Source: Tritrichomonas foetus (taxonomy: Eukaryota > Parabasalia > Tritrichomonadida > Tritrichomonadidae). Taken from it: DNA of 27,012 bases. Position 1 is the first letter of the stretch; the number at the start of each line of letters is the position of its first letter. The DNA lies in the NCBI GenBank assembly GCA_001839685.1, contig MLAK01001211.1, positions 1-27,012 on the forward strand, in the 5' to 3' direction. A program made the position numbers and the translations under genes. The notes under the pieces are model-generated. The model did not search any database, had not been told where the DNA came from, and worked only from the letters and a program-made list of their open reading frames with translations. Below are positions 17,624 to 27,002 of the stretch, piece by piece.

Positions 17624-19012
17624 TCATGCTTTTGCATGGGCCATATAAATCGAATTACTCCTTTTTCGCGAAAAGCTCATTAGTGGTGATGATGTTCTAT
17701 ATCTTGTATTCATTGGTAAACGTGATGCGGCTTCTCCAGTACTCGAGCAAAGTAACGAACTCTTTCCTTCTGCTAATTTTGTTACTTTATCTTCAACAAT
17801 TACCGACATTCGTCTTCCGCGTTTGTTATGGCCGTGGAAATTCGCTGTGATTCCAGAGTTATAGGGAGATTCGGTAGGACTTGCAGTAGATGGTGAAGAC
17901 GGGCAAGAGCCTGTTGGATCCAAATGTGAAGGTTTGAACAAATATGGAAGAGAACTTTGTGTTGGGTGGCATTTATCGGGCCTGCTTCTTATATACAGTG
18001 ACGATAGAAATTCAGAGATATGTTCTCTTCGTAAGATTCGATAACTTGCTGAATTAGATCCAAAAACGCCATTTGACAATTCTTCCATTGCTGCTTGAAC
18101 GTCGAGTTTTGCTATCTTCATTCTATTAAATGTCAACTCATTGAAAGCAAGTTGATTTTCTTGTGTTCGATAACCTTCGACAATTCCCAAATCTTTATTC
18201 ATGCAACTAGCGAAAGGATATTTTTGGAAATACGGATGAGTTTTAACTTCATCAATAGTGTAGCGTGTTACTGGATCTTTATTCAGAAGCCTTCGCAATA
18301 AATCTACATGAATTGGATCGAGGTCTTCTGGATAGACTGGCTGGCATAGAACGATGCGATTGACTAACCTGTGAATGTTGGAATCTTCAAAAGGGAGACC
18401 GCCTGTTGCCATTGCATATAAAATAACTCCGAGACTCCACAAATCCGCACTACTTGAGTAAGATTCTCCTTTTAATATTTCAGGTGCTGCATAGGCGGCG
18501 GACCCGCAGGCGGTCGTAAATAAATCGCCTTCATTTTTGATTTGATTGCCAAGTCCAAAATCTATAAGCCTGATGTTGTTGTATCTGTCAACCATTATAT
18601 TTTCAACTTTTAGGTCTCTGTGTACGAAATGGGCAACATTATGAAGATAATCCATCGCCGATATAATTTGGCACGAAAAGTGACGAACAACAAAATCTGG
18701 CAATTCGTCTCTGTCGTTTAAGTAATCTAAAAGGGTTTGCCCTTGAATATACTCCATAACTAAAATGTAGAAATTTTCATCTTCGATGTATTCATAGAAA
18801 GACACGCAGAAAGGATGGTATAAGTTTTTCATGATGTTCAACTCGCGATTGAACCTATCTTCTGGAAATGATGCTTTATTGATGACTTTGATTGCGACAA
18901 GTAATCGAGTGGGGATGTGAATTCCTTTGAAAACGACAGAAAATGCTCCTTCTCCGATAACTTCAATGATTTTGTAGTGACCAACTATGGTGTTTGGCGT
19001 AAATTTCTCCAT
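17624..19012 (-). CDS. CAMK-family (CAMKL/AMPK-like) Ser/Thr protein kinase
   Basis: This 462-residue protein has an N-terminal kinase domain with all key residues: glycine loop G20-E-G-A-F-S-V27, K42 in VAIKV, E57, catalytic loop H131-R-D-L-K-V-E-N138, D151-F-G, activation segment FTTACGSAAYAAPE (165-178), DLWSLGVILYAMATGGLPF (190-208) and R-x-T-I-D-E-V near the domain end (about residue 259). The CGS-x-x-Y-AAPE segment and the GxLPF motif are typical of the CAMKL group (SNF1/AMPK, MARK). The first activation-loop threonines (T166/T167) sit where upstream kinases phosphorylate AMPK relatives. The tail (about 270-462) is Ser/Pro/Thr-rich (SCPSSPSTASPTESPYNSG), with a basic NKRGRRMS patch, and may carry autoregulatory or 14-3-3-type sites. 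No UBA or KA1 domain is visible. Start ATG 19012, with a TCATT initiator 19 bases upstream. Trichomonads have many such kinases. Confidence 0.9.
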   Translation of the reverse strand: MEKFTPNTIVGHYKIIEVIGEGAFSVVFKGIHIPTRLLVAIKVINKASFPEDRFNRELNIMKNLYHPFCVSFYEYIEDENFYILVMEYIQGQTLLDYLNDRDELPDFVVRHFSCQIISAMDYLHNVAHFVHRDLKVENIMVDRYNNIRLIDFGLGNQIKNEGDLFTTACGSAAYAAPEILKGESYSSSADLWSLGVILYAMATGGLPFEDSNIHRLVNRIVLCQPVYPEDLDPIHVDLLRRLLNKDPVTRYTIDEVKTHPYFQKYPFASCMNKDLGIVEGYRTQENQLAFNELTFNRMKIAKLDVQAAMEELSNGVFGSNSASYRILRREHISEFLSSLYIRSRPDKCHPTQSSLPYLFKPSHLDPTGSCPSSPSTASPTESPYNSGITANFHGHNKRGRRMSVIVEDKVTKLAEGKSSLLCSSTGEAASRLPMNTRYRTSSPLMSFSRKRSNSIYMAHAKA

Positions 19013-19028
19013 TTAAGTAGCGAATAGA

Positions 19029-19033
19029 AATGA
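19029..19033 (-). promoter_or_regulatory. Candidate initiator TCATT of CAMK-like gene
   Basis: Minus-strand GCTCATTTC, with the A 19 bases upstream of the ATG. Exact TCAYW match. Confidence 0.5.
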
Positions 19034-20440
19034 GCAATATTTCAAATGAATGGCGAAATCTAAATTTCTATTAAAATTCACATTTTCTTTTGAAATAACC
19101 AATTGAATAGGTAAAAGAAAATTTGTGAATTTACTCAAACAATTGAAATTTTTCTTATAATCCTGATTTTTTTTTTTTTTGATTGCTCTCCAAATTTTCA
19201 ATGGAGATAGTTTATAATTTTTTAAAAAAATGCAGATAAAAATGAGAAGAAAATCAAAAGACTATTCAAGAAATTGATAATAAGAGAGAATTGATATGTT
19301 CGAATATCAGGATCAGAAAAAAAAAAAACGATTTTTGAATTTTTATGAGCAATTCAATAAATATTTCAATTTAAGATCGTATTTATTAATAAGTTATTTT
19401 TTGATAACTCCCAATTGATTTTTGTTTTCGAAATATTCTCTGTAATATTGTGGATCAGAAAAATAGAAATCTATTATCCTGTTTAAAGTGAGACTTAAAA
19501 TATAGTACTTTTTTTATGTAATCTAAAATATCTATTTTAATAAGATATTCGGCAAATTGTGATTCCGATTTTTATCAGAAATGAAGATAATGAAATTTAT
19601 TTCAATATTTCGATCAACATATAATGTGAATTCTTTCTTGGTACTCTTTTTACAATAATTCCATTATTGGAATTTTGCCGAATTCTATTCCTCTGAATTT
19701 TTTTATTTTTTTGAGAGCAAATGACAATGGATGAAAGTGTTATCATGGAATATGATAAATATATCATTAAGGAAAAAAGACGCTCAGCTAAGATGTTATT
19801 TAGTTGTAGCAACTTTTCAAAACTTTATAAATCTATAGATTTGTATCATTGAAAAATATCTATCAAAATTTGCAATATTCAATAATTCTGAAATAATATT
19901 TTTTTCTTTTTTTGAAAGAATTTGTTTTCAAATCTTTCTGAAAAATGAAAAATTGACAATCACTTTACATTTTCGTTTCAAAAAAAAAGCATTTCACTAT
20001 TTTTTAATATTTAAAGAATTATTAAAATGAAACTAAAAGCACATCTAAAAAAATCTACTAGAAATTATGATCATATTCAAAAATTTGCCTGATTAATACA
20101 ATTTTTGAAAAATGAATTCAATTAAATGGACGATAAAAAAATAAATTGTATATAGTGGCTTTGAATTTGTTTCAATTCTATTTCATTTCCAACAATACAA
20201 ATTTTCACTCTATTTCTATGTCTTGGATAGATTTGTTTTGTTGATAGCATCACCAACTTACCATTCAGCTCTATAAAAAATAAAATTTACAAAAGAAAAA
20301 AAAAAAGAAAATCTCTCAATTTCCACGAAAACTATGAATTTAAATTCATCTGGGAAATTTCCTATGAAAATAACAAGAAAATTAGAATGTATAGGATAGG
20401 ATATGTTTACTAAATATTTATCGAAATAATAATCATAAAA
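19034..20440. other. Long AT-rich spacer, no confident gene
   Basis: About 1.4 kb, with homopolymer runs near 19168-19181, 19318-19328, 19979-19988 and 20298-20305. One minus-strand open frame (19597-19767 from an ATG, 56 residues, a hydrophobic start then basic) is the only protein-like stretch. It has no initiator and no recognisable family, so I do not call it. No RNA gene recognised. Confidence 0.5.
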
Positions 20441-21844
20441 TTATTCCATTGGTTGATAAGAAATCAATGATTCCATCTGATAAGAGTTTCCTTTTGGATC
20501 TTTTGCAAAAATAGTGAATATAAAGCTTACAAGTAAAGCTCCGAAGTTAAAAACCCAAAGCCCATATTTGAAGCCATCAGGATCATGCAAATCTGTATCG
20601 GGAATGTTTCCAAAATGATCAAGGACTAATCCAGTGAGTGGCATGAAAACAACTAGCGAAAGAAAAGCAAAACAATTTATGCATCCAGTTGCAGTTGCTC
20701 CAGCTTCAGGATGGAAATACTCAGTTAGCATTGGATAGGCGACTGTTGCGAATCCCGTTGTTAAAATTGCTAAACATGCAAAAAGTGAAGCAACCATTGC
20801 GAAATTCAGTTTCGTCGGACAAACAATAAAAGGAATACAGCTGCAGGCGCTTAATAAAGTTCCCCAAACGATTGACCATTTCTTTATCTTGATAATATCT
20901 GCTAAAACAGGCAGTAATAATGATCCAAAACTAGCGCCGAGTGATAAAGCGAGAAGTGCATTGCTTGATGTGATTGGATCATACCCCAAAATTTCTTTGA
21001 GGTAAGGTCCACCCCAAATTCCAGTTACATTATAATAAGCACCATTGCTGAAAAATACATAAAGTGCTAAACACCAAAATGAACCATTTGAAACAACACT
21101 CTTTAAATTTTTGAGTAAATGATGCAATTTTTCAGATAAATTATATTCACCAACATCTTTGGAGAGACTAGGATTAACTACATGATAGCCAAGAACAACT
21201 GGGTTTCCTCGTACAAATAATAAAATTACTAATCCAACACAAAAAGTTAAAATTGCAACAAAATAAAAACACCAACGCCAGCCGATAGCTGCAGCAAGTA
21301 GTGTAAGTGGTGTTTGTGCAAAGAGACTACCGCACCCAGCTGTAAATACAAAGACACCCAGCCATCGGCCATATGATTCAAGTGGAAACCAATTCATGAC
21401 GATTCTGCTGCACGGACAGTAAACTGGAGCTGATCCAATTCCGACTAATAATCGGCCAATACAACCAACAAAAAGCGATTTGCTCGATCCGCATATGAAA
21501 GCGCCGGCGGCTGAAATGATGGAGCTGCAGCCAATCAAGTAGGCCGGCTCCATAACATCTGCCAAGAGACCAGCAAAGGGCTGGAAAAGCGCATAGGGAT
21601 AATAAAACATTGACGAGAAAATTCCAAGCTGTGAAACTTTGACGTGGTAGGCTTCTGCTATTTCGTCCGTAACAACTGTTGGGCAAGCTCGCTGGAAAAA
21701 TACAAGCATGTCTGCTAAGGAAATCATGACGAGAATAAAAACGCGGCGTGCTTGGAATTTCCAATTTGGCTTATCGTCGGTCGCTGATGATAGGAGTGTG
21801 TTTGTGCTGCTTAATGAAAGCAAAGGGTCGGGCAGAGACTGCAT
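20441..21844 (-). CDS. Major facilitator superfamily transporter
   Basis: This 467-residue protein has about 12 hydrophobic spans, the usual MFS length, with an N-terminal cytosolic leader of about 30 residues. MFS marks are: a substrate-side FFQRACPTVVTDEI segment (49-62) after the first helix; LGIFSSMFYYPYALFQPFAGLLADV (73-97), whose end is a weak motif A (GLLAD then a degenerate tail lacking the usual R-x-G-R-R); GRLLVGIGSAPVYCPCSRIVMNWF (130-153), the TM4 arginine region; and GWRWCFYF (188-195). After about residue 208 comes the central loop, then the second six-helix half. The overall pattern resembles bacterial-type organic-anion or sugar-phosphate MFS proteins, so lateral transfer is possible. 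The substrate cannot be told. The ATG at 21844 is preceded by a TCATT initiator nine bases upstream. Confidence 0.88.
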   Translation of the reverse strand: MQSLPDPLLSLSSTNTLLSSATDDKPNWKFQARRVFILVMISLADMLVFFQRACPTVVTDEIAEAYHVKVSQLGIFSSMFYYPYALFQPFAGLLADVMEPAYLIGCSSIISAAGAFICGSSKSLFVGCIGRLLVGIGSAPVYCPCSRIVMNWFPLESYGRWLGVFVFTAGCGSLFAQTPLTLLAAAIGWRWCFYFVAILTFCVGLVILLFVRGNPVVLGYHVVNPSLSKDVGEYNLSEKLHHLLKNLKSVVSNGSFWCLALYVFFSNGAYYNVTGIWGGPYLKEILGYDPITSSNALLALSLGASFGSLLLPVLADIIKIKKWSIVWGTLLSACSCIPFIVCPTKLNFAMVASLFACLAILTTGFATVAYPMLTEYFHPEAGATATGCINCFAFLSLVVFMPLTGLVLDHFGNIPDTDLHDPDGFKYGLWVFNFGALLVSFIFTIFAKDPKGNSYQMESLISYQPME

Positions 21845-21850
21845 TTGGTG

Positions 21851-21855
21851 AATGA
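21851..21855 (-). promoter_or_regulatory. Candidate initiator TCATT of MFS gene
   Basis: Minus-strand TTATCATTCACC, with the A nine bases before the ATG. Exact TCAYW match. Confidence 0.5.
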
Positions 21856-23709
21856 TAAAATGGTTCCATAGAAAAATTCAATGATATTAGAAATTCACAA
21901 CGAAATTAGACGATTTTATAGTCAAATAATAAAGAAAATAATTTTCTTTCTCGAAAAATTGAACTCGAAAAAATCGATGTTTCTGAATTGTTAGAATCGA
22001 TCAGCATTTGAATAAACTTTTTCACTACCGAAATAAAATAATTGCGAATTAAAATAATTTCGCAATTGAGAAGATTTATTTTTATTTTCAAACATCTTGA
22101 AAAGTTAACTTCTGGGTTCTGTTCTCGTTTATTTCCTCATCTAACTTATTGAACCATGTTGATATAGTAGGGTTAAAATGGATATCCTTTCTTATTCTTG
22201 ATATCGAGATTTATAAATCCAATCCCATTATTCACAATATTCAAGCTATAGCACGATAATCTAATCGGATCAAAAGAAAAATTATACTGTATTCATGAAA
22301 ACTCTCAAATTTAAAATTGTCAGCATTGTGACTTTCTGGAAATCATTTTTCCCAATTCAAAAAGTCTATTGATGGAATGTATTCATTATAATCAGTAATT
22401 TATCACTATTCTAATTTAATAACTTCATCCTTGATCATTTCTTTCTTGATCATGTTATTAGTTCATCAATTCTTGTTTCATAATTATTTTGTTGAGTTCT
22501 TGATTAGAAACCAAACTCGTATATTAGTAACTCATTTTATTATTAGTAAACTTTATATTCTAATAGATTTGATTGATCAATTTTATGATTGGCTTAAAAG
22601 ATTAAAATGTATTGCATCAATTGGCATATGAAATGACAAAGTGGGTTATTGTTGAGTTTTATCTCAACCAATATAAAATTGTATCTCCTTTCCCAAAGTG
22701 ATTTCTCATTCTCCGCATTTAATTGAATTCAAAGAAATAAAAGTGATTTAATAAAAATGGTGGATTTGGTATTGAAATAATTGAATATATGCGAATTTTT
22801 GAAAGCCGATTCATAAAATCTTCATCTCGCCATCATATGAATAAACACGATCATGCAAATTACAAATATGGAGAATTGTTGCAATAGATATAGTGTCTCA
22901 TCCTGCATCACAACAGAAAATTTATCCATCAATTCAAATCCTGGAAATATTTAACCCACATCATTAGAACTTTTGTCTCAGCAAGATCGTCTTGAGAATC
23001 GAAATATGTGCAATAACATATACATATAGGAAGAATGGAGTCAAGAGGAAAATTTATTATTATATCAGAAATTTCTAGAGTTTGGACATGACTGTGAAAA
23101 ATATCAATTTATCTTCCAGAATAGAAACATTGACGAAATTATGAATATGGTTGAATTCATGTCTCTCAATTCTGTTCAATTTATCAAAGGAAATAATCCA
23201 ATACAATATATTCCATCACACATATGCACATGAAAGCAATCGAATGTTTGTCCACTAATTATTGGAAATGTGCCCAACCGAGAGGCTTGAAGCACCTCCA
23301 ATCAATTTGCTAATTCCCCATCTCAAAACATTCAAACAGCAAAGTTAATGTAAAAAAGAAAATAATGTATTGTACATTGATCAAACTTTTAACAATCGCT
23401 GGAAATATAAAAAAATCTGGTAGAATTTACTTTCTTGATATTTTATTTCATCATAGTTGTATTATATTTATTTATGACAATTTATTATAATTTATGATGG
23501 TTATAATGCATTACATTATATTGTTAGTGATATAAAAGTGTTTATAAATGTATTTCATTTTGAAAAGCCCGTTAATACTGACTCTTTCAAAATTTCTTTG
23601 ATCAATTTAATTGCTCTGTAAAACTCTGAAAATAATTATCCTTTTCACAGAAATAAGTATTGTAAATTATTGAAAAATTGGGCAAAGAATTGAAGGGAAA
23701 TTTGTTCAA
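21856..23709. other. Longest spacer in the window, no confident gene
   Basis: About 1.85 kb of AT-rich sequence. It holds a 9-bp inverted repeat at 22040-22067 and nothing else I can name. Short open frames at 21906-22091 and 22431-22631 have AT-driven composition and poor or no ATG starts. The part around 22800-23340 is slightly less AT-rich, has no long frame, and could hold a non-coding RNA; no structure was recognised. Confidence 0.5.
22040..22067. repeat. 9-bp inverted repeat
   Basis: AATTGCGAA (22040-22048) and TTCGCAATT (22059-22067) are perfect reverse complements around a 10-base AT loop. A stem-loop or protein-binding site is possible; function unknown. Confidence 0.5.
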
Positions 23710-23710
23710 A
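23706..23710 (+). promoter_or_regulatory. Initiator-like TCAAA at start of HAD gene
   Basis: TTCAAATG spans the start codon exactly as at the SNARE gene. One base off TCAYW; would give a three-base leader. Confidence 0.35.
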
Positions 23711-24381
23711 TGTCAATTTGGCCAACCAAAATTAAAGCATGCATCTTTGACAACGATGGGACACTCGTTGATAGTGGTGCTGCTTATTCAGAAGCTCATT
23801 TTCTCACAACCGGTCAAAAGCAAACAATCGAAATCAAATTAAAGCTTTCTGGAAAAACCCTTCTCGAAGGAAGTGCAATCACTGTTAAAGAATGTAATCT
23901 TGATGAAACGCCCGAGCATTACGCGAAACGTTTTGAAGAAGTTTTAGAAAGTCTACTTCCAAATATGAAATTAATGCCAGGAGTGATGAACTTTTTGAAT
24001 GAATTGAAGAAACGCAATATAAAAATGTGTATTGCCACAGGAGCAACAGATAACAGCTTTAGACGCAAAGTCGAAAATCATCAGGAAATGATTGGAATGA
24101 TGGACCACATCGTGACTGGAGACCACGTCAAGCGCGGAAAACCTGCGCCAGATTTATTCTTAAAAGCACTCCACAAGTGGGAAGGAATAAAACCTGAAGA
24201 AGCCCTCGTTTTTGAAGATGCGCCAAATGGTGTAAAAGCAGCAAACAATGCAGGAATTCCTGTGATTTTTATTCCAAGTGAAAAAGTCGATGTTGAGAAA
24301 GTGTTAAAAGAATATGATGCGCATCCTTTGATGACAATTGAATCGCTTGACAAGTTCGATTTCAGTCAGTTTATTTGGTAA
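23710..24381 (+). CDS. HAD-superfamily phosphatase (HDHD1/beta-phosphoglucomutase-like)
   Basis: This 223-residue protein is a haloacid-dehalogenase-fold hydrolase with an alpha-helical cap. Motif I is F13-D-N-D-G-T-L (Asp14 nucleophile, Asp16 acid/base), motif II is the threonine in CIATGA (T110), motif III is the lysine in GKPAPD (K144) and motif IV is FEDAPNGV (E169, D170). The cap lies between residues about 20 and 85. The DxD, GKPAPD and FEDAPNG pattern matches the group of pseudouridine-5'-phosphatase (HDHD1), sugar-phosphate phosphatases and beta-phosphoglucomutase. The length fits. The true substrate, such as pseudouridine 5'-phosphate or a sugar phosphate, cannot be decided. Cytosolic, with no targeting signal. 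The stop is TAA followed by A (TAAAT), compatible with the trichomonad UAAA polyadenylation signal overlapping the stop codon. Confidence 0.9.
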   Translation: MSIWPTKIKACIFDNDGTLVDSGAAYSEAHFLTTGQKQTIEIKLKLSGKTLLEGSAITVKECNLDETPEHYAKRFEEVLESLLPNMKLMPGVMNFLNELKKRNIKMCIATGATDNSFRRKVENHQEMIGMMDHIVTGDHVKRGKPAPDLFLKALHKWEGIKPEEALVFEDAPNGVKAANNAGIPVIFIPSEKVDVEKVLKEYDAHPLMTIESLDKFDFSQFIW

Positions 24382-24530
24382 ATAGCAATTTATACTCGAA
24401 CCGCTTTTGTTTTAGTTAGAATAATAAATTTATGTTTATGCTGAAGCTTGAACAAGTTAATAGACATCAATCATTGAAGATGTTCTTTGACGAAAATGAA
24501 GAATTTGAAAAGGAAATTTAATTCATCTCA

Positions 24531-24758
24531 AAACTAATAGATAGAATACAAACTAATAGATAGAATACAAACTAATAGATAGAATACAAACTAATAGATA
24601 GAATACAAATTAATAGATAGAATACAAACTAATAGATAGAATACAAACTAATAGATAGAATACAAACTAATAGATAGAATACAAACTAATAGGTAGAATA
24701 CAAACTAATAGATAGAATACAAATTAATAGATAGAATACAAACTAATAGGTAGAATAC
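24531..24758. repeat. Tandem repeat, 12 units of 19 bp
   Basis: Twelve consecutive copies of the unit AAACTAATAGATAGAATAC, followed by a broken thirteenth. Units 5 and 11 carry C to T at the fourth base and units 9 and 12 carry A to G in ATAG, otherwise the copies are identical. Such homogeneity suggests recent expansion by slippage or unequal exchange. It sits between the convergent 3' ends of the HAD gene and the Ser/Asn-rich gene and would be useful as a strain-variable locus. Confidence 0.95.
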
Positions 24759-24823
24759 AAACAAAAGATTAAAAAAGAGAGAATTCACATTACACAATAT
24801 ATTTCCGATTTTATTGTAAAAAT

Positions 24824-26260
24824 TTATGAAATAAAAACAATTTTTTGAAAGTCTATATTTGGTGCAAGACCAAGGATGTCGGCAATTGACTTCTTTAATC
24901 TTCTGATCCTATTTTGATTCCCTGTGATTTTGAAGCTAGAATCAATTTTTGATTCACTTTTCTCTTCACTTATGGTTTTCTGAGAGACTTCTGATTGAGT
25001 TTGAATTTTTTGGATGTTCAGCGCAGTACCGTTCAATTGTGCAGGGATTTCTTCCGGCTCAGTTGCAACAGAATCGTCTGAAGATAATTCAGATTCGAAA
25101 TGAACGCTTCGGGCCGGTTTTGCATGCTGAATATTAAAGGGCGCAATTTTTCTTGCGTTGTCGATTGGATCGATGGAATTTGATGAAGTCTTTGCTACTT
25201 TAATATCAATAGATATTTCAAGTGGGACCCTTTTCGGGAGCTCAATCTTCAACTGTGATGTGGAATTAAGTTGACCAGACTTAAAAGAATTAAAATTAGA
25301 AGCATGATTGAAAGTTGGGTTATATGCTGTACCCATATTACTATAAACAGGAATTTGGTTCATTCCGGCATCAAAGCCGAAATTACTGAAATTTGAATTA
25401 TTTAAATTATAAGAATTGAAGCCATTCATGTAGTTGGCCATATTGTTGGGAATGTAGCTGTTCATGTAAAGAGAAGGTTTAGTGGTATTCATTTCTTGCT
25501 GCGTTGGACAAATCTTCTTTTCAGGATTTGATGAAACCTGAGAATGATCATTAGTTGGATTTAGATTGTCTACAAGACTCATTATTGGTGCTATAGTTGG
25601 AATATTTGGTTTGATTGTCTTTTTCGATTGCTTATGCTTATCAAATTGGGATCCAATTCCAAGAGACACAGATTCCGTTTTCTTCTGCAGGAAAGAATAC
25701 GCATCGAGATCAGAAGAATAATCGTAAGAGTGGAATGATTCAGAGTTGTTTGATTCTGATGAATTATTCGAATCGGAAGAATTATTCGATTCGTCGTCTT
25801 TCGAAGGTGAAAATGACTCTGATGTATTACCGTGTTCATATGAAGCCTTCGAGCGGCCAGAAAGACTGTTTGAAAGTTCTCTCAATTTTTCGGTTTCTAA
25901 TGGTTCAGGGAAAGGCAATGAACTGAATACGGAGTTGATTTTCACCGGATTGAAACAGCACTTCGTTCTGTTTTTTGTCTCTCTATTTTCGGTGTTTTTG
26001 AGGTTCTTTTCGAATGAATTAATTGTTTCGTTTGAATTCAAAAGATCATTGAGTAAGTCGCAATAAATTTGTTGTGTTCCATTTTTGATCAAAGCGGAAT
26101 CTTTCTTCAAATTTACAGCGACTTTGTATTGAGTTTGGAATTTAATTTTATATTTTTTTAAAAGATCGGCGCATTGTTTGTTTGCGATTTTTAGGTGGCC
26201 TCCTTCGATTTTGTAGTCTAATGAAGAGAAGGAAATGGATACAGACTCCTCACTTGACAT
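24824..26260 (-). CDS. Ser/Asn-rich protein of unknown function
   Basis: This 478-residue protein is not recognised. Residues about 1-75 look folded (SISFSSLDYKIEGGHLKIA, then a helical LLKKYKIKF segment and YCDLLNDLLN). The centre (about 110-400) is low-complexity, with NNSSDSNNSSESNNS and an Asn/Tyr/Met/Phe-rich NYMNGFNSYNLNNSNFSNFGF stretch that is prion-like in composition. An acidic ESELSSDDSVATEPEEIPA patch follows, and the last 35 residues (NRIRRLKKSIADILGL) are basic then helical. There is no signal peptide or membrane span in the chosen form. The open frame extends 31 codons upstream to a TTG, but the ATG at 26260 is the first ATG and is abutted by TCATA, an initiator match, so I use it. 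An RNA-binding or condensate-forming role would be speculation. Confidence 0.7.
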   Translation of the reverse strand: MSSEESVSISFSSLDYKIEGGHLKIANKQCADLLKKYKIKFQTQYKVAVNLKKDSALIKNGTQQIYCDLLNDLLNSNETINSFEKNLKNTENRETKNRTKCCFNPVKINSVFSSLPFPEPLETEKLRELSNSLSGRSKASYEHGNTSESFSPSKDDESNNSSDSNNSSESNNSESFHSYDYSSDLDAYSFLQKKTESVSLGIGSQFDKHKQSKKTIKPNIPTIAPIMSLVDNLNPTNDHSQVSSNPEKKICPTQQEMNTTKPSLYMNSYIPNNMANYMNGFNSYNLNNSNFSNFGFDAGMNQIPVYSNMGTAYNPTFNHASNFNSFKSGQLNSTSQLKIELPKRVPLEISIDIKVAKTSSNSIDPIDNARKIAPFNIQHAKPARSVHFESELSSDDSVATEPEEIPAQLNGTALNIQKIQTQSEVSQKTISEEKSESKIDSSFKITGNQNRIRRLKKSIADILGLAPNIDFQKIVFIS

Positions 26261-26264
26261 ATGA
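26260..26264 (-). promoter_or_regulatory. Candidate initiator TCATA of Ser/Asn-rich gene
   Basis: Minus-strand AGTCATATG: the initiator overlaps the first base of the ATG, predicting a two-base leader. It supports the ATG start over the longer non-ATG frame. Confidence 0.4.
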
Positions 26265-26946
26265 CTTCGAGAATATACGTCCAATATTTTGAATATTGAC
26301 TCAATTTTTCTGAGGCAGATTGAGAATTTTATTGAAAAGAAATTGATTAACAATTCCCTGAAAAACTCAGAGGTGGCTTGGTCGGTTAGTAATAATTGAA
26401 TTGAGGCCAGTTTATTTTACCAGTTATTTGTTAAAGGCCGAGATATTATCAATGCTTTTTTCGCTTACCTGAACACTAAAATGAACAAGTAATTTGTCGG
26501 AACGAGAATAAGCTTCAGAAACGCAAAGATAAATGTTTTCCTATTTTCGGTTATATTCAGATAATTTTTCTTGTAATCGGAAGTTCACCCACATTCTCAA
26601 TCAATATTATGTATAAAATATTTTTTAAGCAGGGCGCCGTCCAAACTGAGAATCATCTTTCGAAATATTCTTCTCACAATATTATGTGAATTCTTATTCT
26701 TTTATTTTATCATCATTATTAAGATTACGGTTTAATTTCATTATTGTATAGAGTTGATTTTTCATGTATAATAAAAGTATGCTCCTTTATCAATCTTCGA
26801 TAAATTTTGAAAAATCTCAAATTTTATCATATCTCAGATAATGAAAAAAAATGGCTTGAATTAACTTCCTTGTTCTAATGAGCATGAATACTTATGTTTT
26901 CAAAAAATTCATCTTCTGTATTACGTCCGAACAAACCTCCTATATG
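26265..26946. other. Intergenic region, no gene seen
   Basis: About 680 AT-rich bases upstream of the Ser/Asn-rich gene. No convincing open frame or RNA gene was found. Confidence 0.5.
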
Positions 26947-27002
26947 AAAGGTTTACATCGTGGTCCCCCCAAAGGTTTGTGGGGACCATCCCATAAACCT
27001 TT
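26947..27002. repeat. Nested inverted repeat, GC-richer than surroundings
   Basis: Outer arms AAAGGTTTA (26947-26955) and TAAACCTTT (26994-27002) enclose inner arms TGGTCCCC (26961-26968) and GGGGACCA (26981-26988), with five-base internal loops on both sides and a 12-base apical loop. A third AAAGGTTT lies in the apical loop. The composition is clearly less AT-rich than the rest of the window. It may be the edge of a repeat or transposon end that continues past the window; its identity is unknown. Confidence 0.6.

Noticed and set aside
19290..19316. GATAT-GTTCGA-ATATC, resembling a T-arm
   Set aside because: The loop is six bases rather than seven, and no acceptor, D or anticodon arms are visible upstream.
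19597..19812. Minus-strand 71-codon open frame
   Set aside because: The longest form starts at TTG. The internal ATG form is 56 residues with no initiator and no known family; AT-driven composition is enough to explain it.
22431..22631. Plus-strand 66-codon hydrophobic open frame
   Set aside because: It starts at TTG, consists of AT-rich hydrophobic codons, and has no promoter or homology that I recognise.
24081..24353. Minus-strand open frame within the HAD gene
   Set aside because: It is a shadow of the phosphatase gene, whose catalytic motifs are all present on the plus strand.
24531..24758. The 19-bp tandem array considered as a CRISPR array
   Set aside because: The units are directly adjacent without unique spacers, and the genome is eukaryotic.
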